Shown: positions 33,389 to 43,543, counted from the stretch's first letter. The stretch: 48,746 nt of DNA from Flavobacteriales bacterium (GCA_947460825.1 CANHHA010000021.1:1-48746), one strand, 5' to 3'. Notes: a model not told the origin generated them from the letters alone. Numbers and translations are program-made.

Positions 33389-34554
33389 GGATTCGTTGTG
33401 TAAAAGGATGCTATTTTCTGAAATAAGGCTTCTCCTCGAAGTCCTTTGGCAATGATTTTTCCGTCTGGATTCACTAATACCGTGTATGGAATGCCATCGA
33501 AACCGTAAAGTTGGGGCATACCGCTGTTCCAACCCCGTAAGTCGCTCACATGCGTTTTCCAAAGTAGGCCGTCTCGTTGTATCGCTTCTTTCCATTTCCC
33601 AGGATCTTCATCTAAAGATACAGAAAGAATAGTAAAGTTTTTATTTTTATAGGTATTATAAAGTTTAACCATGTTCGGACTTTCTTGGCGACACGGTCCG
33701 CACCACGAGGCCCAAAAATCTATGAGCACTAAATTCCCGCGAAAGTCAGAAAGCTTGACCGTTTTACCATTTACATCTAATAAGGCAAAATTCGGGGCGA
33801 CAATTTCCCCATTTTGAATTTGGGCAAACTGCGTGTATCCCGTTTCTAGTTGTTGGTACTGCGCTTCCAGAGCCGAAGAGGCTGGGCAAACACCGTAGGT
33901 TTTTGCGAACGCGTCACTCACTTTTTTAAAACTGCCTAAGTTCGAGGAATCCCACCCATCAAATCCAGTCATAGGGAAGAGTTCCATCGACAAAATAATA
34001 TGGTAGGGATTAGCGGGATTTTTATCGATTTCTTTTTTAGCGAAATTCACCAAAGGTGCTTTGAACTGTATAATGTTCTTCGCGTATTCTTGTTCCGTTA
34101 ACTGACCCTGTGAAGCCATGAGTTTCATTTGTTTTGTTCGGAATTCTGCTTGTTTCGCCATGTATTGATTCAAGGTTTTTGTCCAGGAAGGGCCGGATAA
34201 ATTCGGTTTCAGCGTAAACTCGTTGAGGGTAGTACTAAGTATCAATTTGTCATTGGGAAGTGGGGTAATGGGTATTGCATTTTCTTTGTTGTCTCCGAGT
34301 CGCACTTGGTAGAACCCGAGACCAGCAATATTTCCATCCAATGCGATCCCCCCCTGGTCATCTACTTTTCCAGAAAATAAGGAGATCATTCCGTCTTCGC
34401 TAGGTGCTTCTACAAAAACCATCATTCCTTCAGCCCCTTTTATGGTACCGCTTATCCAAAGGTTTATTGGATTTCCTTGGTCATCTGTTGAGTTCTTGCA
34501 GGATGCAAGCGTTACAATCGTAAGCAGAAACAGGATTACTTGATGAATATTCAT
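33385..34554 (-). CDS. TlpA-type thiol-disulfide oxidoreductase, lipoprotein (copy 1)
   Basis: 389 residues. The signal peptide ends in a lipobox, TLASC, so this copy is probably lipid-anchored, unlike its neighbour. A beta-rich DUF4369-like domain (about 30-115) and helices lead to the TlpA domain with WASWCGPCR (C285, C288) and GIPYTVLVNPDG. Its ATG overlaps the gatB stop (ATGA) and its own stop overlaps the next TlpA gene, so three genes are coupled in series. Role as for TlpA/ResA: envelope disulfide reduction; partner unknown. Confidence 0.9.
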   Translation of the reverse strand: MNIHQVILFLLTIVTLASCKNSTDDQGNPINLWISGTIKGAEGMMVFVEAPSEDGMISLFSGKVDDQGGIALDGNIAGLGFYQVRLGDNKENAIPITPLPNDKLILSTTLNEFTLKPNLSGPSWTKTLNQYMAKQAEFRTKQMKLMASQGQLTEQEYAKNIIQFKAPLVNFAKKEIDKNPANPYHIILSMELFPMTGFDGWDSSNLGSFKKVSDAFAKTYGVCPASSALEAQYQQLETGYTQFAQIQNGEIVAPNFALLDVNGKTVKLSDFRGNLVLIDFWASWCGPCRQESPNMVKLYNTYKNKNFTILSVSLDEDPGKWKEAIQRDGLLWKTHVSDLRGWNSGMPQLYGFDGIPYTVLVNPDGKIIAKGLRGEALFQKIASFYTTNP

Positions 34555-36008
34555 GATTCTAATGCGTTTCGTAAAGCTTGATTGGCTGTTTTTGGGTCCA
34601 CTTTACCGCCTGAGGCTTTCATGAATTGCCCCATAAAAAAACCGATTAATTGGTTTTCCCCATTTTTATACCGAAGTACCTCTGCGGGATTTGCATCAAG
34701 TACGTGTTTAATCGCGGCTTCAACGGCATGGTTGTCGGTGGTTTGTATCAAGTCTTGTTGCTCTGCTATGGATAGGGCCGAGTCGCTTTGGGTTAACATT
34801 AACGGGAATATTTTTTGCGCAGCGGTTGTGTTGGATACCTTTCCTTCGTGAATGAGATTAATTAAGCCCGCTAAACGAGGTGCATCGATGGGGAAAGACT
34901 CTATGTCTATTCCTTGCTCGTTGAGGTATGATTTAACCTCTCCCATAATCCAGTTTGCAGCGGCTTTATAATTGGATGTATGCAAGATAACTTGCTCAAA
35001 ATATAGCGCGATTGCTTTCGAATCTGTGAGGTTGAAGGCATCATATTCGCTAAGGTTCAAGGTCTTTGTGTATTTCTCAAACAGCGCACGCGGTAGGGGA
35101 GGCATGCTCGCCTGTACCTTATCAATGTCCGCCTGATAAATATGAAGTGGCGGAAGATCCGGTTCTGGAAAATATCGATAATCATTCGCAGCTTCCTTGG
35201 TCCTAAGAGAAACCGTTATGCCTTTTAACGCATCAAAGGCTCTCGTTTCTTGGGCTAGCGTGCCACCATTCTCTAACGTTTCGATTTGACGGCTAATTTC
35301 AAATTCAATGGCGCGTTGCACGTTGCGAATGGAGTTCATGTTTTTCACCTCGACCTTGGTTCCAAACTCCTTAGCATCTTTCAACATCACAGAAATATTG
35401 GCATCACAGCGCAGTGATCCCTCCTCCATATTTCCATCACAAATATTTAGGTAGCGAACGAGTTTCCGTACTTCGGTTAGGTAATTGTAGGCTTCTTGCG
35501 AACTTTCAATATCAGGTTCTGTGACGATTTCAAGCAAGGGGACTCCCGCTCTGTTTAAATCGACTAGGGTGTCATACACATCGATATCATGAATGCTTTT
35601 TCCTGCATCTTCTTCCATGTGAATACGGGTTAAGCGGACGGATTTCTCAGTGCCTTGTTCCGTTCGAATAATGACATGCCCGCCGGTACAAATAGGCGTT
35701 TTGTCTTGAGTGATCTGATACCCCTTGGGTAAATCTGGATAGAAATAGTTCTTTCTGGCAAAAAACTGGTGTTCGCTAATCTTGCATGAACATGCCAAAC
35801 CGAGCCGAATCGCATATTCGATGGTTTTTTCGTTCATCACGGGTAAGGTTCCGGGATGTCCAAGGGTGATTGGACTCACTAGAGTATTTGGGGCGTCTCC
35901 ATAGCGATTCGCATCCGAAGAATAGGCTTTCGAAGCGGTGAGCATTTGCGCATGGACTTCTAAGCCAATGACTACCTTGTAAGATGCGCGAACTGTTTCG
36001 TCGATCAT
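34551..36008 (-). CDS. gatB: Aspartyl/glutamyl-tRNA amidotransferase subunit B
   Basis: 485 residues from the ATG at 36008, 1 nt after the punA stop. The signature segments are VVIGLEVHAQM, HPGTLPVMNE, FFARKNYFYPDLPKGYQITQ and EEGSLRCDANIS, and the C-terminal YqeY-like domain follows. GatB in the GatCAB complex phosphorylates and amidates misacylated Glu-tRNA(Gln) or Asp-tRNA(Asn). gatA and gatC are not in this window. It lies inside the long minus-strand operon. Confidence 0.96.
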   Translation of the reverse strand: MIDETVRASYKVVIGLEVHAQMLTASKAYSSDANRYGDAPNTLVSPITLGHPGTLPVMNEKTIEYAIRLGLACSCKISEHQFFARKNYFYPDLPKGYQITQDKTPICTGGHVIIRTEQGTEKSVRLTRIHMEEDAGKSIHDIDVYDTLVDLNRAGVPLLEIVTEPDIESSQEAYNYLTEVRKLVRYLNICDGNMEEGSLRCDANISVMLKDAKEFGTKVEVKNMNSIRNVQRAIEFEISRQIETLENGGTLAQETRAFDALKGITVSLRTKEAANDYRYFPEPDLPPLHIYQADIDKVQASMPPLPRALFEKYTKTLNLSEYDAFNLTDSKAIALYFEQVILHTSNYKAAANWIMGEVKSYLNEQGIDIESFPIDAPRLAGLINLIHEGKVSNTTAAQKIFPLMLTQSDSALSIAEQQDLIQTTDNHAVEAAIKHVLDANPAEVLRYKNGENQLIGFFMGQFMKASGGKVDPKTANQALRNALES

Positions 36009-36009
36009 C

Positions 36010-36822
36010 TTAACTTCGAGCAATTAATTCTTTCATAATTATAGTCATCTTTGGCTCTTGACGGCTCGCTACTTCCACCACATCTTGGTGGGTTACGTTT
36101 TGAATCTTCCCGGGTACTCCAAGATCGGTAATGATGGAAATGGCAAAACAGGGGATTTGCATGTGTCGCGCAACAATAACTTCAGGAACGGTAGACATCC
36201 CTACGGCATCGGCACCAATGGCACGAACATACCCATATTCGGCAGGTGTTTCAAGGGTTGGTCCCGTGAGCCCTGCGTAGCATCCCAGCGAAACTTTAAT
36301 GTTGTTTTCTTTGGCTATTTGCAAACCAAGCTCAATCATTGCGGGGTCATACGCAACACTCATGTCTGGGAATCTTGGGCCCAATTCATCGAGGTTTTTA
36401 CCGATGAGTGGATTGCCTGGGAATAAGTTGATGTGATCATTCATAATCATGATTTCTCCCACTTCAAAGGCTGGATTTACTCCCCCTGAGGCATTACTTA
36501 CAAATAAGCGTTCTATTCCAAGGAGCTTCATGACACGTACGGGAAAGGTAACTTCTTGTAAACTGTAGCCCTCGTAATAATGAAACCGTCCTTGCATGGC
36601 GATGACATGTTTGCCGCCCAATTCACCGAAAATTAATTTTCCGGAATGTCCTTCCACGGTGGAAACTGGAAAGTTTGGAATCTCTTCGTAAGGGATCACG
36701 TCGATGGCATTAATTTCATTTACTAATCCGCCTAATCCCGTGCCAAGAATGATCCCAACGGTAGGGGATACTTGGGTTCTTGATTGAAGGTAGGCAACAG
36801 TCTCTTTAATTTGTGCTAACAT
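36010..36822 (-). CDS. punA: Purine-nucleoside phosphorylase (trimeric PNP family)
   Basis: 270 residues. Typical motifs of the trimeric PNP/MTAP family are GIILGTGLGGL with phosphate-binding Ser/Thr, GHSGKLIFGELGGK (His), QGRFHYYEGY, NASGGVNP, and the substrate-binding EYGYVRAIGADAVGMSTVPE. The enzyme splits inosine and guanosine with phosphate. The first codons overlap the lpxK stop by 17 nt. Confidence 0.94.
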   Translation of the reverse strand: MLAQIKETVAYLQSRTQVSPTVGIILGTGLGGLVNEINAIDVIPYEEIPNFPVSTVEGHSGKLIFGELGGKHVIAMQGRFHYYEGYSLQEVTFPVRVMKLLGIERLFVSNASGGVNPAFEVGEIMIMNDHINLFPGNPLIGKNLDELGPRFPDMSVAYDPAMIELGLQIAKENNIKVSLGCYAGLTGPTLETPAEYGYVRAIGADAVGMSTVPEVIVARHMQIPCFAISIITDLGVPGKIQNVTHQDVVEVASRQEPKMTIIMKELIARS

Positions 36823-37831
36823 ATGTTCTAATTAAGGTTAAAAATTCAGGTTCATTTTCAATAGACAATTCAATGGGTTGAATGAACCACGGATAGGCGG
36901 ACAGTTCAGTAAGCAATTCTGTTGAATTAAGGCGCATGAAGTCTTTTTCTGTGGTAACAATGATTGTTTTTGTAGCCTCAAAGGTATCAAATTTCTTATG
37001 AATTTTCTTGATTTCTTCCTCTGTAAATTCATGGTGATCTGAAAATTCAATATGACTAACCGTAAAGGTTTTTTCGAGGTAGTTTTTTAAGGGAAGGGGA
37101 TTGGCAATACCTGTTACCAAAAGGGCATGAGTTGCTTTCGGAAGTGGGATTCCATTCATGGATTGCAGGGGAGCATATGCGATTTTGCTAAAAAAAGCAC
37201 TAAGACCAAGCTGTGCAGCTTTTTCAGTATACCGTTTCTTGGTGTCTACGCTAATTTCACTTGGACATTTAGTATACAACACAAGGTCTGCACGTTTAGC
37301 ACCCATCCTAGGTTCTCTGAGGTTTCCTATGGGTAAGATGAAATCATTAAAAAATGGCGCGTTAAAATCACTAACCAAGATGCTAAACCCTGCACGCACC
37401 TTTCGGTGTTGAAAGGCGTCATCTAGCAATAAGATGTGATTAGAATCTCTGTTTAGCTTGCGTATGGCGTCCATTCTATTTTCAGAAACGTGGATTTCAT
37501 CCTGTGGATTCTTGTGTTTGAAATACATCAAGGGCTCATCTCCAACATCCCTTGCGTGATGTGCAGTGGTAAGTTGAATGTGACCTTTTGTTTTTCTTCC
37601 ATATCCTCGAGAAAGTACTTGAATAGTATGTGTGGATTGAAACGCCTTCATTAAATATAAAGTGAGTGGGCTTTTCCCTGAACCTCCTACATTTAAATTG
37701 CCAATACAGATGGAATTCCCTTCGATTTCATGGCTTGAAAATATTCCTTCATGATAGCTTGCATTGCGAATGCGTGTGATGACCCAATAGATTAGGCCCA
37801 AAGGAAAAAGGATCCATCGCCATGCACTCAT
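36806..37831 (-). CDS. lpxK: Tetraacyldisaccharide 4'-kinase
   Basis: 341 residues. An N-terminal hydrophobic helix (about 4-19) anchors the enzyme at the inner membrane. The Walker A motif is GNLNVGGSGKSP (44-55), followed by VLSRGYGRKTKG and LLLDDAFQHRKV, all characteristic of LpxK. It phosphorylates the lipid A disaccharide at the 4' position. Grouping with lpxH in the same operon supports the assignment. Confidence 0.95.
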   Translation of the reverse strand: MSAWRWILFPLGLIYWVITRIRNASYHEGIFSSHEIEGNSICIGNLNVGGSGKSPLTLYLMKAFQSTHTIQVLSRGYGRKTKGHIQLTTAHHARDVGDEPLMYFKHKNPQDEIHVSENRMDAIRKLNRDSNHILLLDDAFQHRKVRAGFSILVSDFNAPFFNDFILPIGNLREPRMGAKRADLVLYTKCPSEISVDTKKRYTEKAAQLGLSAFFSKIAYAPLQSMNGIPLPKATHALLVTGIANPLPLKNYLEKTFTVSHIEFSDHHEFTEEEIKKIHKKFDTFEATKTIIVTTEKDFMRLNSTELLTELSAYPWFIQPIELSIENEPEFLTLIRTYVSTN

Positions 37832-37834
37832 GTC

Positions 37835-38527
37835 TTATCCTGCGCCGTAATTAGAAAAATCTTGGTCGTCTGCGTAATAGTACAGGCGCACTAAGCAGGT
37901 GTCGTTCAAGTAATCAATTTTACCAATCTCAAAACGGTTGATCACCAGCCCAGTTTTCGCTTCAAGGTCTTTTTTCATAGTTTCGTGTTGTTCCGGGTGC
38001 ACAAGATCTACGCGGTCATAATTTACGATTTTCCGGGTTTCATGTTTAACGAGCCAAAGATACTCCATCACATACAATACGATGATTACGGTCAGGTTAA
38101 TTATTCCTAATTCAAAGAGATTGATTTGGTAGGTACTTTTTTCCACTTCAGTAGCCAACATGGCATTTACTACACTCAATCCAATCACTAGAAATAAGTA
38201 GGTCATTTCTTTAATTTCAATGGCATCGGTTCGATAGCGGATAATTCCAAAGATGGCAAATAATCCTAAGCCCATTCCCGTGTCTATGTCGAGTTTTTTC
38301 AACCCAAAACACAAGAAGAAAGTGATGATTCCAATGAGGAAATAAGTGAACAAATAGTCTTTTCGTTTTGCTTTTGGGTAATACAATAAACGAATGATTA
38401 TATAGAGCACCAATAAGTTTATAGCCAATCGGATTCCTAAACCATCTAAATCTTGATAATCCCATGAGAAGGTAGAAATGTTTGTTTGGGCTTTCGCTAA
38501 AACAGGGGGAATAAAGTTAAGCAGCAT
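37835..38527 (-). CDS. DUF4956 family membrane protein
   Basis: 230 residues, with membrane segments at about 33-50, 60-76, 84-95, 110-125 and 140-158, then a cytoplasmic alpha/beta domain. The segment GLGLFAIFGIIRYRTDAIEIKEMTYLFLVIGLSV is the diagnostic core of DUF4956. Its start overlaps the VTC-domain gene by 11 nt. DUF4956 genes commonly neighbour VTC-type polyphosphate polymerase genes; a shared polyphosphate or membrane role is plausible but unproven. Confidence 0.9.
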   Translation of the reverse strand: MLLNFIPPVLAKAQTNISTFSWDYQDLDGLGIRLAINLLVLYIIIRLLYYPKAKRKDYLFTYFLIGIITFFLCFGLKKLDIDTGMGLGLFAIFGIIRYRTDAIEIKEMTYLFLVIGLSVVNAMLATEVEKSTYQINLFELGIINLTVIIVLYVMEYLWLVKHETRKIVNYDRVDLVHPEQHETMKKDLEAKTGLVINRFEIGKIDYLNDTCLVRLYYYADDQDFSNYGAG

Positions 38528-39281
38528 GATTATTTATTTTTTCGAGGTACATTAATTTTCGCTTGAATCGGTTGGATTTCAACTGTTCCTTACCAAGTAA
38601 CTCAATCGCTCCGATGCAATATTTGCTTAGGCGATATGGCCGCAAGTGTAAGGATTTCATTAATTGATAAAAGACTGAATTTCGATTCAGTTTGGTTTGC
38701 TTTAATTCTGCAATCACCAATTCCGTTAATTCTACGGATTTAAGCTCATTGTTGAAAATTAGATTAAAGTCTAGGGTAAGGCGTTCGTTTTCTAGCTTAT
38801 TCACCAGGGTGATTCGCTTGAATTTATTGGTTAACACTGGGATTAAATCATATGGTTTGTGCGAATTTTTCATTACAAATGCACGTTCTTCTGGGCTTAA
38901 TGTTTTATGAAATCCATCGGTTGCAATGCGATGTTTATCCGTTCTACCCTTTACCTTGTGTTTAATTTCAAAAAAGTACAAGTTTGATTCCACATAATTT
39001 CTAATCCTGAATTTGTAGCGATTCATCCGACGGTTGTGGTGGTCATGAAAAAGGGTAAAGAATGCGTCATCAAAATAAAGACTTTCATAGGTCAGTGCGC
39101 TTTTTCCTTCGATTTCTAAGGAGAAATAATTCGCTTTTAGCAGAGGGAGAATTTGAATTAGCGTATTTTTGTCAAAAGCAAATTTGGTGTCAACTCGATT
39201 CATGAGCTTTACGCGATCCATTTCCTGCAAGGAAATGGGGTCAAAAGCCTTAAGCTGTTCAATGATTTTTCGATCTGACAT
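38517..39281 (-). CDS. VTC-domain polyphosphate polymerase-like protein
   Basis: 254 residues from the ATG at 39281 (MSDRKIIEQL). The VTC tunnel fold is suggested by its basic and acidic strand motifs: MNRVDTKFAF, LYFDDAFFTLFHDHHNRRMNRYKFRIRNY, YFFEIKHKVKGRTDKHR, and a C-terminal ELVIAELKQTK. In yeast Vtc4 such residues hold ATP and the growing polyphosphate chain. No SPX domain is present. It is the first gene of an 11-gene run and has a promoter box 6 nt before the start. Confidence 0.88.
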   Translation of the reverse strand: MSDRKIIEQLKAFDPISLQEMDRVKLMNRVDTKFAFDKNTLIQILPLLKANYFSLEIEGKSALTYESLYFDDAFFTLFHDHHNRRMNRYKFRIRNYVESNLYFFEIKHKVKGRTDKHRIATDGFHKTLSPEERAFVMKNSHKPYDLIPVLTNKFKRITLVNKLENERLTLDFNLIFNNELKSVELTELVIAELKQTKLNRNSVFYQLMKSLHLRPYRLSKYCIGAIELLGKEQLKSNRFKRKLMYLEKINNHAA

Positions 39282-39287
39282 GAGAAC

Positions 39288-39295
39288 CAAAGATA
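39288..39295 (-). promoter_or_regulatory. TAnnTTTG promoter box of the 11-gene minus-strand run
   Basis: Minus-strand TATCTTTG (39295-39288), 6 nt before the ATG at 39281. No -33 TTG at the usual spacing. It is the only clear box I found for the operon. Confidence 0.6.
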
Positions 39296-39370
39296 CGTTA
39301 ATTTTCGTTTTTTGTTCTAAATCCTTGCTTTTGAGTTAACAATTAATGAACGTTATGTTAATTAGATGTC

Positions 39371-40531
39371 ATGCGGAATAAAATCTTACTCTTAGGTGCT
39401 GGAGAATTAGGTAAAGAATTTGTAATTGCTTGTCAGCGTTATGGGCAATATGTGATTGCGGTTGATAGCTACCCAGGCGCTCCTGCGATGCAAGTAGCGC
39501 ATGAATTTGAAGTGATTGACATGCTCGATGGTTCAGCCTTAGATGCCATCGTTGCTAAGCATATGCCCGACATAATCGTTCCGGAAATAGAAGCGATTCG
39601 CACGGAGCGCTTCTATGCGTATGAATCGCAAGGGATTCAAGTAGTTCCCAGTGCAAAGGCTGCTGATTTTACCATGAATCGAAAAGCCATTCGAGATTTA
39701 GCTGCTATAGAGTTAGGTGTAAAGACCGCTAAATACCGGTATGCAACCACCTTAGCTGAATTTAAGGAGGGTGTTTCCTTTTGTGGTCTCCCTTGTGTAG
39801 TAAAACCTTTAATGTCTAGTTCGGGCAAAGGCCAATCTGTGGTGAGAACTTCAGATGATGTGGAGCGCGCATGGAATTATGCCCTAGAGGGGTCTCGCGG
39901 TGATTTGAAAGAAGTCATTGTGGAGGAATTTATTGCCTTTGATTATGAAATCACCTTACTTACCGTAACTCAAAAAACGGGCCCAACCCTGTTTTGTCCG
40001 CCCATTGGTCATCGCCAAGAACGTGGAGATTATCAAGAAAGTTGGCAACCGATGCCCATGAATCCCGCCCATTTAGAAGAAGCTAAGCAAATGGCAGCAC
40101 AAGTAACTAAGGCCTTGGGAGGTGCAGGCTTATGGGGCGTTGAATTTTTCATTACTCCTTCCGGAGCGTATTTTTCGGAATTATCGCCAAGACCTCACGA
40201 CACGGGTATGGTAACTTTGGGTAATACGCAGAATTTTTCAGAGTTTGAATTGCATGCCCGCGCTGTGCTTGGGTGGCCAATTCCAGAAATTATGTTGCAA
40301 CGCAACGGCGCCAGTGCCGTGATATTGGCGGAACAATCCATTGAACGCTTGCCAGAATTTAAAGGCCTTGAAGTAGCGGCTTCCATGCCTGGAACTGACC
40401 TCCGACTTTTCGGCAAACCAAATGCTCGTCCGCACCGAAGAATGGGCGTAACGCTTTCTTCTGGTCCTGAATCCGTTGAATTTCATGTTGAACGCGCCAC
40501 ATTGATGGCCTCAAAAATTGCTGTTGTATGA
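39371..40531 (+). CDS. purT: Formate-dependent phosphoribosylglycinamide formyltransferase
   Basis: 386 residues. [41 protein letters not shown] is the PurT N-terminus; ATP-grasp motifs [17 protein letters not shown] and WGVEFFI...[16 protein letters not shown] follow. The enzyme makes formyl-GAR in purine synthesis with formate and ATP. The gene is divergent from the VTC gene (89 bp between starts), and its stop overlaps the ATG of the M61 gene (ATGA). Confidence 0.96.
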   Translation: MRNKILLLGAGELGKEFVIACQRYGQYVIAVDSYPGAPAMQVAHEFEVIDMLDGSALDAIVAKHMPDIIVPEIEAIRTERFYAYESQGIQVVPSAKAADFTMNRKAIRDLAAIELGVKTAKYRYATTLAEFKEGVSFCGLPCVVKPLMSSSGKGQSVVRTSDDVERAWNYALEGSRGDLKEVIVEEFIAFDYEITLLTVTQKTGPTLFCPPIGHRQERGDYQESWQPMPMNPAHLEEAKQMAAQVTKALGGAGLWGVEFFITPSGAYFSELSPRPHDTGMVTLGNTQNFSEFELHARAVLGWPIPEIMLQRNGASAVILAEQSIERLPEFKGLEVAASMPGTDLRLFGKPNARPHRRMGVTLSSGPESVEFHVERATLMASKIAVV

Positions 40532-42309
40532 TTCGTTTTTCTTTCCTTACTTTAATATTATGCGCCGTAAATGCGATTTCGTTCGGGGCAAAAATTTCCT
40601 ACACCCTCAAAATGCCTCGACCTCAAAACCACTATTTTCAGGTCGAAATGCAAGTGACGCAAATCAAGCAAAAAACGGCTACCGTTAAATTACCTGTGTG
40701 GGCCCCCGGTTCTTATTTGGTGCGAGAGTTTTCCAGGCACCTGAATCAGGTCAAGGCGTATTCGCTGCAAGGGGCGGCATTGCCGGTAATAAAAAAAACC
40801 AAAAATGCGTGGGAAATAGACTTAAAGGGTCAAACGGCATTCGTTGTAAAATATGAGGTTTACGCGTTTGAGTTGAGCGTTCGCACTTCTTTTTTGGACG
40901 AAACTCATGGCTTCGTGAGTGGACCGAGCATGTTTATGTATCTGGATGGACACAAGGAAACAGGGGGTGAGTTGGTAGTTCAACCGCACGCATCTTTCAA
41001 GCGCATTTCAACTGGATTGTCTCTGAAATCTGACGTTAAACAAGGGAATAACCAAACCTTTACGTTTGATAATTATGATCAATTAGTGGATTGTCCCATT
41101 GAAATCGGAAATCAATATGAATTTGAGTTTGAAGCGGCAGGGGTCAAACATACCGTGGCCATGTATGGTGAAGGGAATTTTGATCCAGAGCGCCTAAAGG
41201 AGGACATGGCTAAGATTGTTGAAGAAGAGACCAAGGTAGTTGGTGTAAATCCAAACACGCGCTATGTATTTATTGTGCACAATGTAGTAGGAGGCGATGG
41301 CGGCTTGGAACATTGCAACAGTACCGTATTAAGTGTTGATCGATGGACCTACGACGGAAGTAATTACATCAATTTTTTAAACCTGGTGGCTCACGAGTAT
41401 TTTCATTTGTGGAATGTAAAGCGCATTCGGCCCATCGAACTTGGACCATTTAATTATGATCAGGAAGTATACACCAATTACTTGTGGGTGATGGAAGGGT
41501 TTACTTCGTATTATGACGAACTAATCTTACGCCGTTGCGGCATTTATGCTCAAGAGGAAATGTTGAAGAAAATTCAAATAGCGGTAAATTATGTAGAATC
41601 AAGCGTTGGCGCAAGAGTACAACCGGTAGCACATGCCAGTTTTGACGCATGGATCAAGGCCTATCGTCCAAATGAAAATAGCAGCAATACCACAATGACC
41701 TATTATTCCCGTGGATTGATTATCGCTGCGGTATTGGATGCCATGATCATCAAACAATCGAACGGAAAGGAATGCTTGGATCATCTCATGAAGGACTTGT
41801 ATGAAACCTATTATGTGGGCAAAAACCGTGGATTTACGGATGCTGAATTTAAAGCTTGCCTGGTGAAGCACACAGGACAAGATATGGCTGAATTCTTCCT
41901 TAAGTATATAGATGGAACCGAGGTGATTCCGTATTCTATGTATTTTTTACCGCTTGGGGTGGAGGTCAGCGATGTTGGCGGTGTTAAACCTGTTTTTGGA
42001 GCCAACGTGTCCGAGGAAGGCGGCAAAGTAATCATCAAAAGCATTAGATCAAATTCCTCTGCGGAAGACGCTGGGTTGAGCGTGAATGATGAGGTCATTG
42101 CTTGCATGAACTATCGCGTAGACAAAGCCATGCTTGATGCCCTGATGAATGGAGCTGCGGTTGGTGATGAGTTTGAATTGACCATCTCAAGAGATCAATT
42201 GATGCGTAAAGTGATCGTGAAAATCACAGGACAAAAAAGGTCTACGTTTATATTTACAAACCGACATACTGATGAATCGTTGCCTCTTTTTAATTATTGG
42301 TTGCGTTAA
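40528..42309 (+). CDS. M61 family metallopeptidase (glycyl-aminopeptidase-like) with PDZ domain
   Basis: 593 residues with a signal peptide ([21 protein letters not shown]). The N-terminal beta domain contains [20 protein letters not shown], typical of M61. The catalytic zincin is HEYFH (289-293) with the downstream zinc ligand E323 in [12 protein letters not shown] domain follows (about 465-560; [30 protein letters not shown]). M61 peptidases such as Sphingomonas glycyl aminopeptidase cleave small N-terminal residues; the natural substrate is unknown. Coupled to purT; the last 38 nt overlap the next gene. Confidence 0.92.
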   Translation: MIRFSFLTLILCAVNAISFGAKISYTLKMPRPQNHYFQVEMQVTQIKQKTATVKLPVWAPGSYLVREFSRHLNQVKAYSLQGAALPVIKKTKNAWEIDLKGQTAFVVKYEVYAFELSVRTSFLDETHGFVSGPSMFMYLDGHKETGGELVVQPHASFKRISTGLSLKSDVKQGNNQTFTFDNYDQLVDCPIEIGNQYEFEFEAAGVKHTVAMYGEGNFDPERLKEDMAKIVEEETKVVGVNPNTRYVFIVHNVVGGDGGLEHCNSTVLSVDRWTYDGSNYINFLNLVAHEYFHLWNVKRIRPIELGPFNYDQEVYTNYLWVMEGFTSYYDELILRRCGIYAQEEMLKKIQIAVNYVESSVGARVQPVAHASFDAWIKAYRPNENSSNTTMTYYSRGLIIAAVLDAMIIKQSNGKECLDHLMKDLYETYYVGKNRGFTDAEFKACLVKHTGQDMAEFFLKYIDGTEVIPYSMYFLPLGVEVSDVGGVKPVFGANVSEEGGKVIIKSIRSNSSAEDAGLSVNDEVIACMNYRVDKAMLDALMNGAAVGDEFELTISRDQLMRKVIVKITGQKRSTFIFTNRHTDESLPLFNYWLR

Positions 42310-43543
42310 TTACGCAGCAGCTTTCGGACAATTCACCAATTACCGAATTAGTCCAATTAACCAGCAGAATCCGGTTGAGCCTTCAGTTGCCATAAATCCG
42401 CTAAATACCAATGAGGTGGCGGTAGGAGCGGTATTGGATTATTATTATTTCTCAACAGATGGGGGTGTTCATTGGAATAGCGATACCCTTTCAAGTCCGT
42501 ATGGTGTGTACGGTGATCCCGTGTTACAATTCGATGCTACAGGAAGGCTGTATTACTTTCATTTGTCAGATTATCCAAAAGGATATTGGATTGATCGCAT
42601 TGTATGCCAATATACAGATACCTACACGAATACAGCATCGTTTTCCAAGGGCTCTTTTCCTAAACCCCTTGGAAGAAAAGCACAGGATAAGCACTGGATC
42701 GATATTGATCCAGCTACTGGGGTGATTTACATGACATGGACTCAATTTGATAAATACGATTCCAAGAATTTTATGGACTCCTCTCGGATTATGTTTAGTA
42801 AATCGATGGATCGAGGGGTAAGTTGGTCTGATCCAAAAATCATCTCTTTTTACAATGGCGATTGTTTAGACGGCGATAAAACCGTGGAAGGGGCGGTGCC
42901 TGTGCTTGGAATCAACGGAACACTCTTCGTAACATGGACCGGACCTAAGGGCCTCATGATGCAGCAATCTTCCGATGGGGGTGCCACTTGGTTACCGGTA
43001 GAGCGCTGTTTGATGCAACAACCTGGGGGGTGGGATTTTAAGATACCTGGTATTTTTAGGTGTAATGGCTTGCCTGTGTTGAATGTAGATCGCAGTAAAG
43101 GAAAACATGAAGGTACCCTATACCTCAGTTGGAGTGATCAACGGAATGGGGGAAAGGATACGGATGTTTGGTTGAGCAAATCTACCGATGAAGGAAATAA
43201 TTGGTCGAAACCGATTCGTGTGAACCAGGATAAAACCAAGACGCATCAATTTATGTCTACCTTCACGATTGATCAATCTGACGGGACCCTGCATTTCTTG
43301 TTTTACGACCGCTCCATGGCAAAACAGCCCAATGAAACGCAGGTGGTTTGGGTGACTTCAACCGATGGTGCGAAGCATTTTAATCAGCAACGAATCTCTG
43401 AAAAATCTTTCACACCAAACCCAAAGGTCTTTTTTGGAGACTATATTGCCATTGCTGCCTCAAATGGAAGGGTAGTACCTGTTTGGGTTCGCTTAGACCG
43501 TGATAAGGCTTCGCTTTGGACGGCGAATCTTAACCGAAAGTAA
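42272..43543 (+). CDS. Exported BNR-repeat (sialidase-like) propeller protein
   Basis: 423 residues with a signal peptide ([20 protein letters not shown]). Four or five Asp-boxes of sialidase type are visible: STDGGVHW, SMDRGVSW, SSDGGATW, STDEGNNW and a degenerate STDGAKHF. The spacing fits a six-bladed propeller. The catalytic arginine triad of true sialidases cannot be confirmed, so an enzymatic role is not claimed. The start overlaps the end of the M61 gene by 38 nt. There is no type IX tail. Confidence 0.82.
   Translation: MNRCLFLIIGCVNYAAAFGQFTNYRISPINQQNPVEPSVAINPLNTNEVAVGAVLDYYYFSTDGGVHWNSDTLSSPYGVYGDPVLQFDATGRLYYFHLSDYPKGYWIDRIVCQYTDTYTNTASFSKGSFPKPLGRKAQDKHWIDIDPATGVIYMTWTQFDKYDSKNFMDSSRIMFSKSMDRGVSWSDPKIISFYNGDCLDGDKTVEGAVPVLGINGTLFVTWTGPKGLMMQQSSDGGATWLPVERCLMQQPGGWDFKIPGIFRCNGLPVLNVDRSKGKHEGTLYLSWSDQRNGGKDTDVWLSKSTDEGNNWSKPIRVNQDKTKTHQFMSTFTIDQSDGTLHFLFYDRSMAKQPNETQVVWVTSTDGAKHFNQQRISEKSFTPNPKVFFGDYIAIAASNGRVVPVWVRLDRDKASLWTANLNRK

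Noticed and set aside
33389..33595. N-terminal extension of the second TlpA-type protein
   Set aside because: It overlaps the first TlpA gene; the ATG at 33388 begins a signal peptide and makes a normal ATGA junction.
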